64,000 nt of DNA, from positions 81,863,577 through 81,927,576 of the forward strand of contig OZ025242.1 of NCBI GenBank assembly GCA_964019155.1, written 5' to 3'. The position numbers and the translations under genes are program-made. This stretch comes from Osedax fenrisi (taxonomy: Eukaryota; Annelida; Polychaeta; Sabellida; Siboglinidae). Below are positions 1 to 12,497 of this stretch, piece by piece. How positions within the stretch are numbered: the first letter of the stretch is position 1; each line of letters opens with the position of its first letter. A model generated the notes under the pieces. The model was not told the origin of the DNA and did no database searches. It worked only from the letters and a program-made list of their open reading frames with translations.

Positions 1-1230
1 TTATCAGAGTTAGAGCTGCTGATATTTAAATTCAGAATCGAGAGAGCGCTCTAAATAACGAAAGTTTCAGTTCGAAATCGATAACAAAATTTTGTATACA
101 TTTGTCACGTTGATAAGTATTATGTAAACATATATATTTATATAGAATTTTCTTCGTAGTTATCATGTTTAATCAATTTTAAATAGTAATGAGTTGAGTT
201 ACTTTAAATGTATAATGAATTAAATATAAAACACAAATCTCTAGATAATTTATTTCCAATATATAAAATTTTGCAATCTATTTAAAACTGTCACATTTAT
301 TATTTAGAGCACTCACTCGATGATTTCCGATTATAATGATTATATAATATATAATATAATTTCTTAATTTTAATAATTAAATATTATATTAAATATATGA
401 ATGATAAGGATTATGCTAAAAAGCTTTATGATATTTAAAATAAACTAAGAATTAAACGTCCGAATTATACGCTGTATTCGAATTAATGATTACATAAATT
501 TAAATAGTATATATATTTAACATGATTTTATTATATATTATAAGAATAATTATGCATCATAATTATATATATCCACATTTAGTACGATACTATTAGTATC
601 ATTGTGATAATCATACTAATTTTATATACAATTATAGGTTATTTATGACTCTCATTCTATGATATAAATAGATATAAGTACAGTATGCTGCCTAGTATAT
701 ATAGATATGTGATTTCTAAATCACTAGTTTGGATAAACAATGTTATGGGTATTTAAAGCAGAATGTATTCAAAAAATCACACTTTACTTTTTTATGTTAA
801 ATGTTGATTATAATTTACATATTTACAAATAAAATAACATGGTGTATTTTAGTGATCGGAATATTGGTCATTTTATTATTGGTTATAATATATTGTTTAT
901 TAATGATAATTCGAAGTCATCACAAATTACTTTTTCAGTCATCTCTATATTAACTTTATTCATATAATAATTTATTATAAATTATAACATAACTTTTTCA
1001 ATACACTATTCATTGAATAGTATTCATACATGCATAATACATTTATACATAAACATTATAATTATATTATATAAAGTATATTTATTTTAGAGTATATTTA
1101 AGTTATAAATTAAAATGATAAATATGATTAAAACAACTTTAACCACAATACAAATTAATTAGAACTATAATTAATTTTGTATATCATTAATAATGATTCA
1201 TTATTATATATTTAATGTATAATTATTAGT
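1..1230. other. AT-rich spacer
   Basis: I see no reading frame, RNA gene or transposon ends here. The stretch is very AT-rich with short A/T homopolymers. Confidence 0.6.
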
Positions 1231-1560
1231 GTTGGGAATTTTCAAAAATTTTGGCAATACGGTTTCAAATCGTTTAAAAAAAAATGATGTATTAGTATTG
1301 TATCGGTTCAAAATGTAAAGTAATTGTATTATATGGTTTAAAAAAATGATGTTTCAGTATCTTATCGGTTCAAAAAAAGTAAATGTAAAGTAATTGTATC
1401 GTATCATTTTTCAATTTCAATGTATTGTATCGTATCAGTATCGCTTCGATGACATTTTAAATTTGTATCATAAAAAATGTATGTTTTTCTGTGAAAGTGT
1501 ATATGTATATAATTATTATAATTATATATGTTAATTATATAAATTTAAGTGTATATATTT
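1231..1560 (+). repeat. dispersed repeat, copy 1
   Basis: Starts GTTGGGAATTTTCAAAAA and continues with short GTATTGTATCGG-like runs. A diverged copy in the same orientation lies at 63411-63665 and shares this start, the AGTATTGTAT motifs, the CGCTTCGA motif and the later TGTGTGTA-like tail. Start and subterminal repeats resemble non-autonomous hAT elements, but I found no clear terminal inverted repeat or target duplication, so only repeat status is supported. Confidence 0.55.
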
Positions 1561-2290
1561 GTAAGTTATAAGATATAATGAGGATAAAAAAACAGCAAAA
1601 TAAAATCAAACCAAAGAAATCACATAACCCCAAAATAAAAATTGAACTCTGACATTCTAATTATAATAATAGGCGGCCTGATTTTAGATTCACGTCCTAA
1701 TTACACATTTGATAATATATAATATATGTGACATTATAAATAAAATTCGATTATGATATTTATCAAGAGTGTATCAAATTATATAAATATTATATTATAA
1801 ATATTTTGAACAGCTACCTAATATTATTAGTAATGATTACAAAATAAATGTTCATTAAATTTAATTTAAATTTAAAATTAACAATTTTATTGATAGTTTT
1901 CATTTAAACTCGATATTATAATACATAAATAATAATAATTAATAATCACCCCATTAACATTAATTTATATATTCATGATTAAATAAATACTGAATATTAT
2001 TAATTAAAAGAAATATTTATTAATATATTAATATAAATTAAAAAATCTGAAGTAACGCCATTTTAAATAAAAATATTATAAACTTTAGTTATTATAAATT
2101 AATTATAATATGCATAGGATGATATTAATAGTTTAAAATGTTAGTATTATAACAACAATAATATTATTTTACAAAAATAATAATTATTTATTGTAATATA
2201 CACTTTAATAGGTATACTTTTAAATATTTACTAACATAAAGAACAATGCCAAACGAATAACGAGGATTTCTAAAATATTTGTATTGAACA
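1561..2290. other. AT-rich spacer
   Basis: No supported gene; A/T-rich sequence with short degenerate palindromes. Confidence 0.55.
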
Positions 2291-2298
2291 CATTGGGA

Positions 2299-2395
2299 AA
2301 CTAGTTATTTCGTGCTGGAAATTAGGTTTGGTGATTTCGTGTAAAGTGTTAGTTCTACTATTTATAAATAATTATTTATACTTTATTTGGTATTT
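2299..2395 (+). repeat. dispersed repeat shared with 57188-57300
   Basis: The segment with TTGGTGATTTCGTGT followed by TTCTACTATTTATAAATAA recurs at 57188-57300. The second copy has an inverted partner (CACACGAGATCATTCGCC region), suggesting a small terminal-inverted-repeat element of which this is a fragment. Confidence 0.5.
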
Positions 2396-2789
2396 ATATT
2401 AATATTTGTATTAATATTTATAATATATTAATGTATATTTATAACCACATTTATTAATATAATATTTATAATAAGTATTTCATTTCCTATAATTTTTACA
2501 TTTTTACTTCTACACTACTAAATACATTATACAAATAACAACCTATTAGTATTAGCCTATATACATATATCATAAAACCCCTACATTGGACGGCCGATTG
2601 TTTCATGAATACATAAGAACAATGTGTTGCAGTGGATTTTTTAACTATTTAAATTGGGTGCGCAATTCCAAAAATAATTATTTTATTTTCAATTAGGTTT
2701 ATAGGTAAGTAAAATAATCTAATAAAATAAATCTACTGATTTATAATAAATAACTACAATTAATATATATTTGATTATGAACAAATCTA

Positions 2790-3140
2790 ATTTATTCTGG
2801 GCAAAAATGTAAAAGTGGGGGGGGGGGTAATAATAATAATGGGGGCAATAGCTCACAAAATACCATTAAAAAATATACGTATGTATAGTTTTAAACCGAA
2901 CAGTGTAAATGTATGTATCAACCTTAGGAATATATTCCCAAGAACCTATTCCCTTAGGAATATGTGTGTAATGTATGTATCCTATGTGTAAAGGCGGTGG
3001 AACGATTTTTTATGTAGGGGGCAAGCAATCAAAATAAATGTTGTGGTAAAAGTGGGGGGAGGGAATAAACATAGGAGGTCCCTCTAGATTTTAAGGTAGA
3101 TGGGGAAATATCCCCCAGTCTCCCCTGTTGCAGCGCCCCT
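2790..3140. repeat. degraded G-rich TE fragment
   Basis: A G-tract-rich patch in otherwise AT-rich DNA. AAAAGTGGGGG occurs near 2813 and again near 3048, and the patch ends in CTGTTGCAGCGCCCCTACC, like the end of a CAGGGGCG-type hAT element. No matching left end was found, so this is probably a decayed fragment. A short (TA)n tract follows at 3148-3182. Confidence 0.35.
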
Positions 3141-3150
3141 ACCAATGTGT

Positions 3151-3183
<33 letters not shown>

Positions 3184-3623
3184 CGTAAGACTTATAACCT
3201 CCCCGCTATAACTATGTAAGAAATATGACATCATTTAATATATAATTATGTAGGATAGGTCTATTCTAAAGTTATATTAGAGAATATTGGAGAATATATT
3301 ATTATCAAAGATATCCAGACATCTTTGATCTTTGATTCTATTTTTAGAAATAGTATAGCTATGTAAATAATTAAATTTAAAAGTTGTTATTTATGATAAT
3401 CAAAACATTATTATATTAAATACATGTATAATATTAATTTTTCTATCTAATATATGATAATTATAATTAATTAAGCATTAAGTATTAAGTATACAATTAA
3501 TATTCACCTTTATAATGTATAGTAATGAATACAAAGGCTGAACAACGAATGTCAAATAGATTACTAATCTTGGTTAGTTTATATTAATTGTAGCACATAT
3601 TTATATAATATGATATTATTGTA

Positions 3624-3627
<4 letters not shown>

Positions 3628-3664
<37 letters not shown>
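3628..3664. repeat. (TA)n microsatellite
   Basis: Uninterrupted TA dinucleotides over about 36 bp. Surrounding DNA (3183-3973) holds no supported gene. Confidence 0.9.
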
Positions 3665-3671
<7 letters not shown>

Positions 3672-3973
3672 AATTAATTACAGATAGTCACATATGAAAT
3701 GAATATTTTCAAATATAAGATACGAATATATTCAAGATGAAATAGCGTTTGATGTAAATAACATAAGGTATATTACATATAATTATTATAATAATAGCAA
3801 ATGTATATCTATATATAAATATATTTAAATAGTAATATATATATATATATACATTACATAATTGTAATGATATTAAAAGCAAATGGAATGTAATAAATAA
3901 TATATTGAAAAGTACAAAAGACGCTATATTACCAGACTTTATTGTAAAAGATAATATAAAATATATAAATAAT

Positions 3974-4599
3974 GGGGAGAGAAGGGTATTGTGGCCGATG
4001 CGGGTATTGTGGCCGATAACGATATATCAAAAACCATTATAGTTATCAAAAAATGATATATACGAAAAATGTAGATAATTGAATTCTAAGAATGATAGTG
4101 TACATCATTTTTTATTTATATCAATATTAATTATTGATTTTTGATTAGAGAAAAAAATCAAATAATCGTAATTTTTATCGAAAAAAAACGTTTGTAGCTG
4201 AATATAAGTAAAACTAAATGGGATAACGATTAATTATTTTTATATTTAATATAAAAGTGCGTGTGTATCTTGATATCTGATACAATGTATTTTATTTTCT
4301 AATTATAAAAATAGTAATTTGAATACATGACGCTTTCCTAGTGGCTATTTCGGAACTATCGACCATAATACCCGCACTAGTGTATTTTATCTCTATTTAT
4401 ACGGAAAATTTGCTTTTTAATAAAAATCAAATAATTTGAATACAAATAATTAAAAGAGTAAATGTTGATAGCCATTATTTAGAACAACATATTGTAATTG
4501 TATACACAACTTATTGGATCATAATATCCAATATTAGTATGATATATTTTGTTTCTTGTAAGGTAATAAAAATATCGGCCATAATACCCTTCCCTCCCC
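3974..4599. mobile_element. Tc1/mariner-like MITE (GGGGAGRGAAGGGTATT ends)
   Basis: The left end GGGGAGAGAAGGGTATTGTG and the right end (..ATAATACCCTTCCCTCCCC) are inverted copies for about 28 bp. A second inner GGTATTGTGGCCGAT-type motif occurs after the left end and, inverted, near 4359-4378. Length about 626 bp, no coding capacity. TA follows the right end, but the left flank reads AT, so the TA duplication is not intact. Layout and internal wording resemble the elements at 25889-26831 and 41503-41885. The truncated LINE starts at its right edge. Confidence 0.65.
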
Positions 4600-4606
4600 T
4601 ACATAC

Positions 4607-6286
4607 ATTGCAAATAATTTCAATAATTATTTTAGCAAAGTTGGAGAAACTCTAGATGCAGAAATACCACCCACTAGTCAATATTCTTTTAATCAATTTT
4701 TAAAACAACCAAATTTAAATTCTTTTTTTTTAGAACCAATTAAAGAAAACGAACTCATTAGAGTAATTGAAAACTTTAAACCTAAGAAATCATTAGATAT
4801 AAATAAATTATCAATGTTTTTAATCAAGTTAATTTACCCATCTTTTATTTCTACACTTTTAAACATTTTTAACTCTACATTTTCAACTGGAGAGATACCC
4901 ACTCTTCTAAAAGCTTCACGTATTATTCCCTTATATAAATCCGGAAATAAAAATCTGTTTGAAAATTATAGACCTATATCATTGACTTGTATATTTTCAA
5001 AAATACTTGAAAAATTATTTTATAATAGACTAGTCATTTTTTTAGATAAATATAACATCATATGTGATTCCCAATTTGGATTTAGAAAAAAATCAAGTAC
5101 TCTCAATGCAATTGTTAATTTAGAAACTATGATTTCGAGAAGTATAAATTCCAATAAAATATGTACAGCTATATTTATAGATTTTAAAAAAGCATTCGAT
5201 ACTGTGAATCACGACATATTAATTAAAAAACTTCACCACTACTGTATACGTGGCTTACCATTACTTTGGTTAAAGAATTATTTAATAAAAAGACCTCAAT
5301 TTCTCCAATTTAAAGATGAAATATCAAATGAATATTTCTCAAACTGTGGTGTACCTCAAGGAACTGTATTAGGACCAATACTTTTTTTAATATATATAAA
5401 TGATATTATAAATAGTTCTAAACTTCTAAAATTAACAATGTTCGCTGACGACACTACTTTATTTTTAGAAGACAACAACATAGTTAGACTTCAGGAAAAT
5501 GTAAATAATGAACTTTTAAAAATAAATAACTGGTTGATATCAAATAGACTATCTATAAATTTGAAGAAAACATATTATATGATTTTCAACTCATCCAATA
5601 TTTTAGATCTAAATATAGCTGGTATTAATATTAATTGTGTGAAAAATACAAAATTTCTAGGTGTAATAATAGATCAGAAGCTAAACTGGAAATTAGAAAT
5701 AGCAGCAATTAAAACAAAACTATATAAAATAATATGGATTTTTAAAAATGTAAAAGAACTCTTTGATTTTAAAACGTTAATATTATTATATAATTCATTA
5801 ATTTTACCACATCTAAACTATTGTAACATTATATGGGGAAATAACTATAATTCTAATATTAATGATGTATATATAATTCAAAAAAAAATTATTAGAATAA
5901 TATTTAACAAACCAAAACTTACAAACACGGATACTCTTTTTATACAAGCAAATATACTAAAATTACCTGACTTAATTAAATATCAAACATGTAATTTTAT
6001 GCATAATATATACCATAATAATGTTAGTCCAAACTCTAGTTTATTCAATAATAAAATCATACCATACAATACACGAAAGAAACATGAACTATACACTCAT
6101 TTTACCTCAAAAAATAAATGCTTATATACACTATACATTAAAGGCCCTACTATATGGAATGAACTTAATGATGAGCTAAAGGAAATTAAATCACTCAATA
6201 AGTTTAAAAATAAATTAAAAAACTATCATCTTAAACTAGTATATTTTAATATTTTTATCTATATTTTTTCAGTATTAATGGTCTAG
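4607..6286 (+). CDS. LINE reverse transcriptase (partial, 5'-truncated)
   Basis: The longest ATG ORF is 4814-6286 (490 aa), but the frame is open and protein-like from 4607, so the ATG is probably internal. Relative to that Met, visible RT motifs are YRPISLT at 52-58, QFGFRKKSST at 87-96, FIDFKKAFD at 121-129 (catalytic Asp123), GVPQGTVLGP at 179-188 and FADD at 210-213 with the two catalytic Asp. The C-terminal part (KFLGVIID, then a NYCNIIWG motif) matches the usual LINE tail after the RT. There is no in-frame stop across the RT, so this copy is fairly young, but the N-terminal endonuclease is absent. Codon use is strongly A/T-biased like its surroundings. Family membership is established from motifs; activity is not implied. 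Confidence 0.85.
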   Translation: MANNFNNYFSKVGETLDAEIPPTSQYSFNQFLKQPNLNSFFLEPIKENELIRVIENFKPKKSLDINKLSMFLIKLIYPSFISTLLNIFNSTFSTGEIPTLLKASRIIPLYKSGNKNLFENYRPISLTCIFSKILEKLFYNRLVIFLDKYNIICDSQFGFRKKSSTLNAIVNLETMISRSINSNKICTAIFIDFKKAFDTVNHDILIKKLHHYCIRGLPLLWLKNYLIKRPQFLQFKDEISNEYFSNCGVPQGTVLGPILFLIYINDIINSSKLLKLTMFADDTTLFLEDNNIVRLQENVNNELLKINNWLISNRLSINLKKTYYMIFNSSNILDLNIAGININCVKNTKFLGVIIDQKLNWKLEIAAIKTKLYKIIWIFKNVKELFDFKTLILLYNSLILPHLNYCNIIWGNNYNSNINDVYIIQKKIIRIIFNKPKLTNTDTLFIQANILKLPDLIKYQTCNFMHNIYHNNVSPNSSLFNNKIIPYNTRKKHELYTHFTSKNKCLYTLYIKGPTIWNELNDELKEIKSLNKFKNKLKNYHLKLVYFNIFIYIFSVLMV

Positions 6287-7370
6287 TATATATCACTTAT
6301 AGGGTTTATATGACTTTTTTATCTACATTTCTTCAGTATTATTGGTCTTTTTTTGTTCATAATGTTCATAATTCTTTTAGTTTTTATATATTAGAAAAAG
6401 ATATTTATTATAAATTTTACACAATAACATATTTTAATGTACATGACTTTTTATCCACATTTCTTCAGTATTATTAATCATTTATTTTCATAATTCTTTT
6501 AGTTTTTATATATTAGAAAAACATATTTATTATAAATTTTACACAATAACATATTTTAATGTACATTGTTTTTAAATTTCCAAGTCTTTTAGTTCTTAAT
6601 ATGCTTAGTTTCTTATTCTATTAGTTTTTATTCTTTTAGTTTTATTTTTATTTTATAACCTACTTATTTTTCAATTTCATTACAATTTCTTCTCTTATAT
6701 TACTATTATATATGACTTTTTATCTATATTTTGTCGGTATTATTGGTCTAGTATATATCAATTATAGAGTTTATACGTATTTTTTCCATATTTCTTCAGT
6801 ATTATTGTTTATATATTTTGTTCATACTTATTTTAGTTTTTATATATTAGTATAACATATTTTTTTTTTTTTTTTTTAATTTTACACAATAACATATTTT
6901 AATGTACATTGCTTTTAATTTCCAAGTCTTTTAGTTCTTAATCTGCTTAGTTTCTTATTCTATTAGTTTTTATTATTTTAGTTTTATTTTTATTTTATAA
7001 CATACTTATTTTCAATTTCGTTACAATTTCTTCTCTTTTATTACTATTATATATGACTTTTTATCTATATTTTTTCGGTATTATTGGTCTAGTATATATC
7101 AATTATAGAGTTTATACGTATTTTTTCCATATTTCTTCAGTATTATTGTTTATTTATGTTGTTCAAAATTATTTTATTTTAGTATTTTAGTTTTTATATA
7201 TTTGTAAAACTTATTTATTTAAAATTTTACACAGTAACATATTTTAATGTACATTGCTTTTAATTTCCAAATCTTTTATTTCTTAATCTTCTTAGTTTCT
7301 TATTTTATTAGTTGTTATTCATTTAGTTTTATTTTTATCTTACATTCAATTATCAATATACTTTATTTAT
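6250..7370 (+). repeat. tandem repeats in LINE 3' UTR
   Basis: About three diverged tandem units of 330-460 bp begin near 6250, 6710 and 7055. Each has TCTATATTTT..CGGTATTATTGGTC-like text, ATTTTACACA(A/G)TAACATATT, then AATGTACATTG and TTTCCAA(G/A)TCTTTTA. Unit boundaries are approximate. A T-tract at 6860-6879 interrupts the second unit. Confidence 0.7.
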
Positions 7371-7605
7371 TTATTTATCCTTTTTTGTTTAATTGTTTTA
7401 AATAATTGAAATGGTGTAATCGTTAACGGTAATATGATGATTTTTTAAACAGTTCAAATTTTATTATTTATTATTGTAAACAGGAAGTCAAAACTTATTA
7501 TTGTATTTATGAACTGTTTAAAATTAAAATGGGTTGATAACTAGAAAAGCCGCAAAGGCTTCTTTATCTTCCCTGGGGTTTACCCGAATCTGATACCATA
7601 CCATA

Positions 7606-7608
<3 letters not shown>

Positions 7609-7661
<53 letters not shown>
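7609..7661. repeat. (TA)n microsatellite
   Basis: Pure TA dinucleotides directly after the ATACC tail of the LINE; the element may have inserted next to, or seeded, the tract. Confidence 0.9.
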
Positions 7662-7671
<10 letters not shown>

Positions 7672-8057
7672 TTAAATATTATAAATATATGTTTTTACTT
7701 ATTACCTACACGTTTATCATTTTTATTAAAGAATGAAGAATGAACATATTAGCAGGAGACTTGTATAGGAGGCCTACTTGTATAGATATACTTCTACGAA
7801 ACAGAATCAATACGATTATTTGTTAGTTAATTTGTGCATAATTATATATATAAGATATTTTCTGAGATGAAAATCGCGATTGATTTATAATAATAAAATG
7901 TATTAGTTTGTTTATAATAATTTGAATTTGTTTTCTTTTTTTTTATTATATGGGTAGTTTATTAGGTCTATACGTGTTCATCCTAAAGGGATTCACAATA
8001 ATATTGCATATTTTGTAGGATATCGTTGTGGAACATCATATATAGCCTATATAATAT

Positions 8058-8058
<1 letters not shown>

Positions 8059-8097
<39 letters not shown>

Positions 8098-8100
8098 CAA

Positions 8101-8132
<32 letters not shown>
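8059..8132. repeat. (TA)n pair with palindromic centre
   Basis: Two TA tracts separated by AATACAACC. Short open frames on both strands here are (TA)n translations (IYIYIY), not genes. Confidence 0.9.
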
Positions 8133-8137
<5 letters not shown>

Positions 8138-8199
8138 AATCAATCACGATTTTTATTTCAGAAAAGATCATTATATGTTATGAATCTTTAATGAAAAAA

Positions 8200-10375
8200 A
8201 TAATTTAATAATATTATTTAAATTGTATTGAAAATATCGATAACAAATAATTAGTTAAATAAATTCCTACTTGAATATTTATGGAGCTTTCATTATATTT
8301 GAATATAACCTTTTGATATATTAATTATGATATTTGACCTATCAAATTAAGACTTTAGAGGAATTTTAATAGATTATTTGATCAACTATTTAATTAAAAT
8401 AAATAAAACACTGTTTATAGGCCTAACAATATAACACCTAATAATAATAATGAGGTATAAAAAGCATTAGAAGTTTTTTAGTTCCACAGTCTCGGTTCTC
8501 AGGCAAATACTATTTATTTTATTCATGTATCCTACGCATTTATGTATTATGTTATACTATATAGGTACTACTATATTAATATCTTTATATATTTACACAT
8601 ATATGGGCCTGCACCTACACATACATAAACCTACATTTAAAACAGTTTTTACTCGCGTTATATTGTGGATATTATTCGGAATTGAAAACTACAAGTAAAT
8701 ATAAATGATCATAGTTAGTAAAATGTATATTATATACTAGTTATATTAGTTCCAATAACATATGTGTGTTAATATTTCATAATAATAATTATGTATATTT
8801 TATATATACCTATGAAAATATATTATTATATGTATTATTTTTATTTAGAAAAGAATGAATTATGAAAATCTGTTCGCTTGTATGATAAAAACCTTGACGG
8901 AAAATAAAAAATATGATTATTGGTTAGTAAATTTAAATATATATATATATATATATATCACTAGTCACTATTTTAATTTCAGAAAAGTATCATTATCATC
9001 AATTTAATTTACAATTTTTAATGAATAACTTAATTGAAAATATTAAATGAATGGTTCCACGAAATCAAATTAGTAGGTAAAATACATTCCAACTTAAATT
9101 TGTTCTAGAGATATTAATAAAGCTTTTGATAGGTACTATTAATCATGATATGTTATTAACTAACTGTATTTTACTAACTGTGCATATTTAATAATAATTA
9201 GAAGTTTTGGAGTTCCAGAAATTCCTACATTAATATATAAATAAATATTCAACATTTTATTTTATTTAAAAACACTAACTTCATTACTAACAACACAAAT
9301 TTAACAAACCTAATATTCTTTAATAACTAATGAACCTTATAATTAAAAAATGGTATAATGGGCGAACCTTCGTAGAATTTACATGTAAAAGATAGGGACA
9401 AAATGATTCTACTCAAAATATTCCAAATATCGAGGTACATTTTAAAACGACCTATACATATTTGTATTATACCTATATAGATAATATTCATAGCAACCAT
9501 AATTATTTTTAATTCCATTTAAAATGTATTATTATTTTTATATATTTTATAATGAAACCATATTATAGAAAAAAATATATATCGAAATTGAAAGTAGTAA
9601 ACATATTATTAGATACAAGTAACAAAGATTACCTATAACAATGACTAATGTGACATGAGAGGTTGTTCATCCTTGATAGTTGATATCATTACGTCATTGT
9701 ACGTCACCACTTGTTCTTATAGGGGAGTTCCTACTGGGGAGGTAGAATACCTAATGAACAAATTATAACTATTTAAATAACAGGAGTAACTTAGTTTTAC
9801 TTTTTACTACTTTTGTAGATGTTGTATTGTTCATACTAATTAGTATAACAAATTAAATTGATTCTATTACATTTTTATTTGTTTAATTTTAGAATTTCAA
9901 ACTTTATAGGTAACTTTAACATTTTTAACTTTAACTTTATCTTTAACTTTAACAGTAAACAAATATAAACAATAGAAGAACATTTACCATTTTGTTTTAT
10001 AATAAATATTCTAAGTTTTTATAAAAATTCAATTTAATCCAATCATTATTTTTTACAGATTTAGTATTTTTTAAAGTTTTATCAATTTATGATTTAAAAT
10101 GTATATATATATATATATATATATATATTTTATATATTATATATTATAATATGTTCAATATTATATTATTAATAAATCAAATTTAAATAAATACTTATAA
10201 TTATATATATTTTATATATTATATATTATAATATGTTCAATATTATATTATTCAAATAAATACTTATAATTATAAATAATTCTATATAATACGTTCTCCT
10301 AAACAGATAATAAACTCTAGACATGCGCATTGGCACACTTCGATACTACGTAGACAATCACTACGTAGACATATT
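8200..10375. other. AT-rich spacer
   Basis: No supported gene. Short TA tracts lie at about 8939-8959 and 10101-10128. A duplicated 50-bp TATTTTATATATTATATATT stretch lies at 10122-10165 and 10206-10250. A GC-richer patch with TTACGTCA near 9692 is noted but unexplained. Confidence 0.5.
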
Positions 10376-10379
10376 ACAT

Positions 10380-10426
10380 AGTTCCATTGATAATACATTA
10401 AGTCATACACAAGTGTCAGATAACTA
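10380..10426 (-). promoter_or_regulatory. recurring ~47-bp block, locus 1
   Basis: On the minus strand this reads TAGTTATCTGACACT .. ATCAATGGAACT. The same pair of motifs at nearly the same spacing (45-48 bp overall) occurs at 22495-22542 (+), 27798-27842 (-) and 38636-38680 (+). The last two lie beside exons of the gene family described below. It could be a shared promoter or 5' UTR, or simply part of a dispersed repeat; the sequence does not decide. Confidence 0.4.
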
Positions 10427-11359
10427 AGCTTATTTTAATAGTACCAGATTGCACAAGTCACATGGCACATTGCTAGAATAACAACTATATTACATTAGTA
10501 TGCGTACGGTAATATCGTAGTATAGTTAAGAGCTCGTACACACGTACACACATGCGCACCCACCATGCTAACCTACAGTATCACCTGCAGTAGGCGTACT
10601 ATAATGCACATTGTATGTGATGTGTTATAACCATATATGGGCATACATATTACCTATAGGCTGGTACGTAACGGTTTTCAGAATATAATATAGCTTAAGC
10701 TAATTAGGCGTTTTATTGTTTTAATATATTATGATATATATAATACTGACTATTAAATATATAATGATTATAATACATATATCTATTAATTAGGCTAATA
10801 TTTATATACAATATTTAATATAATTTAATATATTACTTACGTTATTTGTTCACTGTAATGTATATATATAATGTTTATATATATATATATATATATTTAT
10901 AACTAAATACATTCTGAAAAATAACTTATTTGTATACATACTAATTTGTATACCTATTATATATACACACATACGGAATCGAATGTATAGTTATATAATT
11001 CAACTCTATTGATTTATATAACATCTGTATAATCATTGTGATAGTGATTAATATTGTTCATGTTGATTAGGGCTTCAGATAGTTTGTGTCGTTACTCTAT
11101 AGTTTGTATCGATATATACTGGTATTACTGACATACCTGCTGATGTGCAACATTATTAATATATATGTGGGTTTATATATTAAATTATATATTTATCTAT
11201 CCCCATTATATATATAACTATCCTCATTTTGGATAATAATGTCGAATAGATTTCAATAATTTTTTTGAAATATATACGGCTTAAATCAAATATATATATA
11301 TATATATATATATGCGTATCAAAAAATTCAATTTCTACTTTAATTTTATAGAATTCTTC

Positions 11360-11590
11360 TTATATTTGTACCCATTCTTCGTAAAGTTCAATTTCAAATA
11401 TCCTCTGGCCTCGCATGAGATCTGCCCGTTCATGCACTAGTTGTACGCCGATTTCCTCCGTTACCGATATCACCGGACACTCTATGTGTGCGGTATGTAA
11501 GATAATATCATGCTGATTATCGTCGTTGTTCACCATGCGATGATTATTCTCAGATACGGTGAAGGTACCTCTTTCCGGCGGCCACTGCAA
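11360..11590 (-). CDS. candidate exon of unknown family, array copy 1
   Basis: A minus-strand open frame of 76 codons, notably GC-richer than its surroundings and ending EIELYEEWVQI. A possible splice acceptor (AATGATTGCAG) lies just before TGGCCGCCGG, so the apparent Met near 11590 may not be a true start and coding may begin at an exon border. The sequence is acidic and hydrophilic, with no signal peptide or membrane segment. The copies at 15175-15405 and 19020-19250 carry the same frame with one shared in-frame stop. I do not recognise the family. A loose likeness (ITCNLSDVISV against IECPVISV) exists with the island at 21390-21700. Confidence 0.4.
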   Translation of the reverse strand: MQWPPERGTFTVSENNHRMVNNDDNQHDIILHTAHIECPVISVTEEIGVQLVHERADLMRGQRIFEIELYEEWVQI

Positions 11591-11674
11591 TCATTGCAAA
11601 ATACTCATGTTCGAAGACACTAAATATAACTATTATAAATGTATTTACTTTCTAATACTATTCAAATTAATATT

Positions 11675-11702
11675 AATTTAAATAAAATGTTCACCGTAAT
11701 GT

Positions 11703-11744
<42 letters not shown>

Positions 11745-11790
11745 TACGGTGAATATTTTATTTAGATTAATATATAACTAAATTAGTTAT
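11675..11790. repeat. foldback with (TA)n centre
   Basis: AAAATGTTCACCGTAATGTA and its inverted partner TACATTACGGTGAATATTTT flank a TA tract. The same foldback recurs near 15492-15580. In copy 4 (about 19340) only the left arm remains. Confidence 0.75.
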
Positions 11791-11804
11791 ATATAACTAA
11801 ATAC

Positions 11805-11925
11805 ATTATGAAAAATAACTTATTTGTATACATATTATATTATAAATATATTTATAATATATAAGGTATACAAATTAGTATGTATACAAATAAATTATTT
11901 TTCATAATGTATTTAGTTATATATA
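11805..11925. repeat. foldback TAACTAAATACATTATG
   Basis: TAACTAAATACATTATGAAA and its inverted copy face each other across about 80 bp, with an inner inverted TTTGTATACATA pair. Repeated at about 15645-15770 and, shortened, 19370-19490. Confidence 0.75.
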
Positions 11926-11930
11926 TATAT

Positions 11931-11940
<10 letters not shown>

Positions 11941-11988
<48 letters not shown>
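11941..11988. repeat. (TA)n microsatellite
   Basis: TA tract preceded by a short (CA)n run; the equivalent tract in copy 3 is at 15807-15841. Confidence 0.85.
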
Positions 11989-11993
<5 letters not shown>

Positions 11994-12452
11994 TAGGTTT
12001 TCCTATATGTTTTCTTACATGTAAGCTTATTGATGTTGTCTTCGCACTTTGTTATTTTATAATTGACAGAATCTGTGTTAGGAAATTGGACCAAAGTTCT
12101 AGAAGTGTTTTTCTCACTTTTAACTGGACATTTTTATTTTCGGAATCGAATGTATAGTTATATAATTCAACTCTATAGATTGATATAACATTTGTTAAAT
12201 CATTGTGATAGTGATTAATATTGTTCATGTTGATTAGGGCTTCAGATAGTTTGTGTCGTTACTCTATAGTTTGTATCGATATATGCTGGTATTACTGACA
12301 TACCTGCTGATGTGCAACATTATTAATATATATGTGTGTTTATATATTAAATTATATATTTATCTATCCCCATTATATATATAACTATCCTCGTTTTGGA
12401 TAATAATGTTGAACAGATTTCAATAATTTGTTGAAATGTATACGGCTTAAAT

Positions 12453-12496
<44 letters not shown>

Positions 12497-12497
<1 letters not shown>

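Larger units (their letters stand above)
4601..7608 (+). mobile_element. 5'-truncated non-LTR retrotransposon (LINE)
   Basis: A LINE remnant: an ORF with a reverse transcriptase domain, a 3' UTR of about 1.3 kb, and a tail of ATACC repeats just before a (TA)n tract. Near the end lies a short hairpin, AAGCCGCAAAGGCTT (7549-7563). The endonuclease region is missing, so the copy is truncated at its 5' end, the usual fate of LINE insertions. The 5' boundary sits within a few bases of the end of the MITE at 3974-4599. It may belong to the Jockey/CR1/L2 group, but I cannot fix the clade by eye. Confidence 0.8.

Noticed and set aside
7983..8208. IYIYIY-rich ORFs on both strands (also at 16279, 28265, 31672, 37272, 47256)
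   Set aside because: Mostly (TA)n translation.
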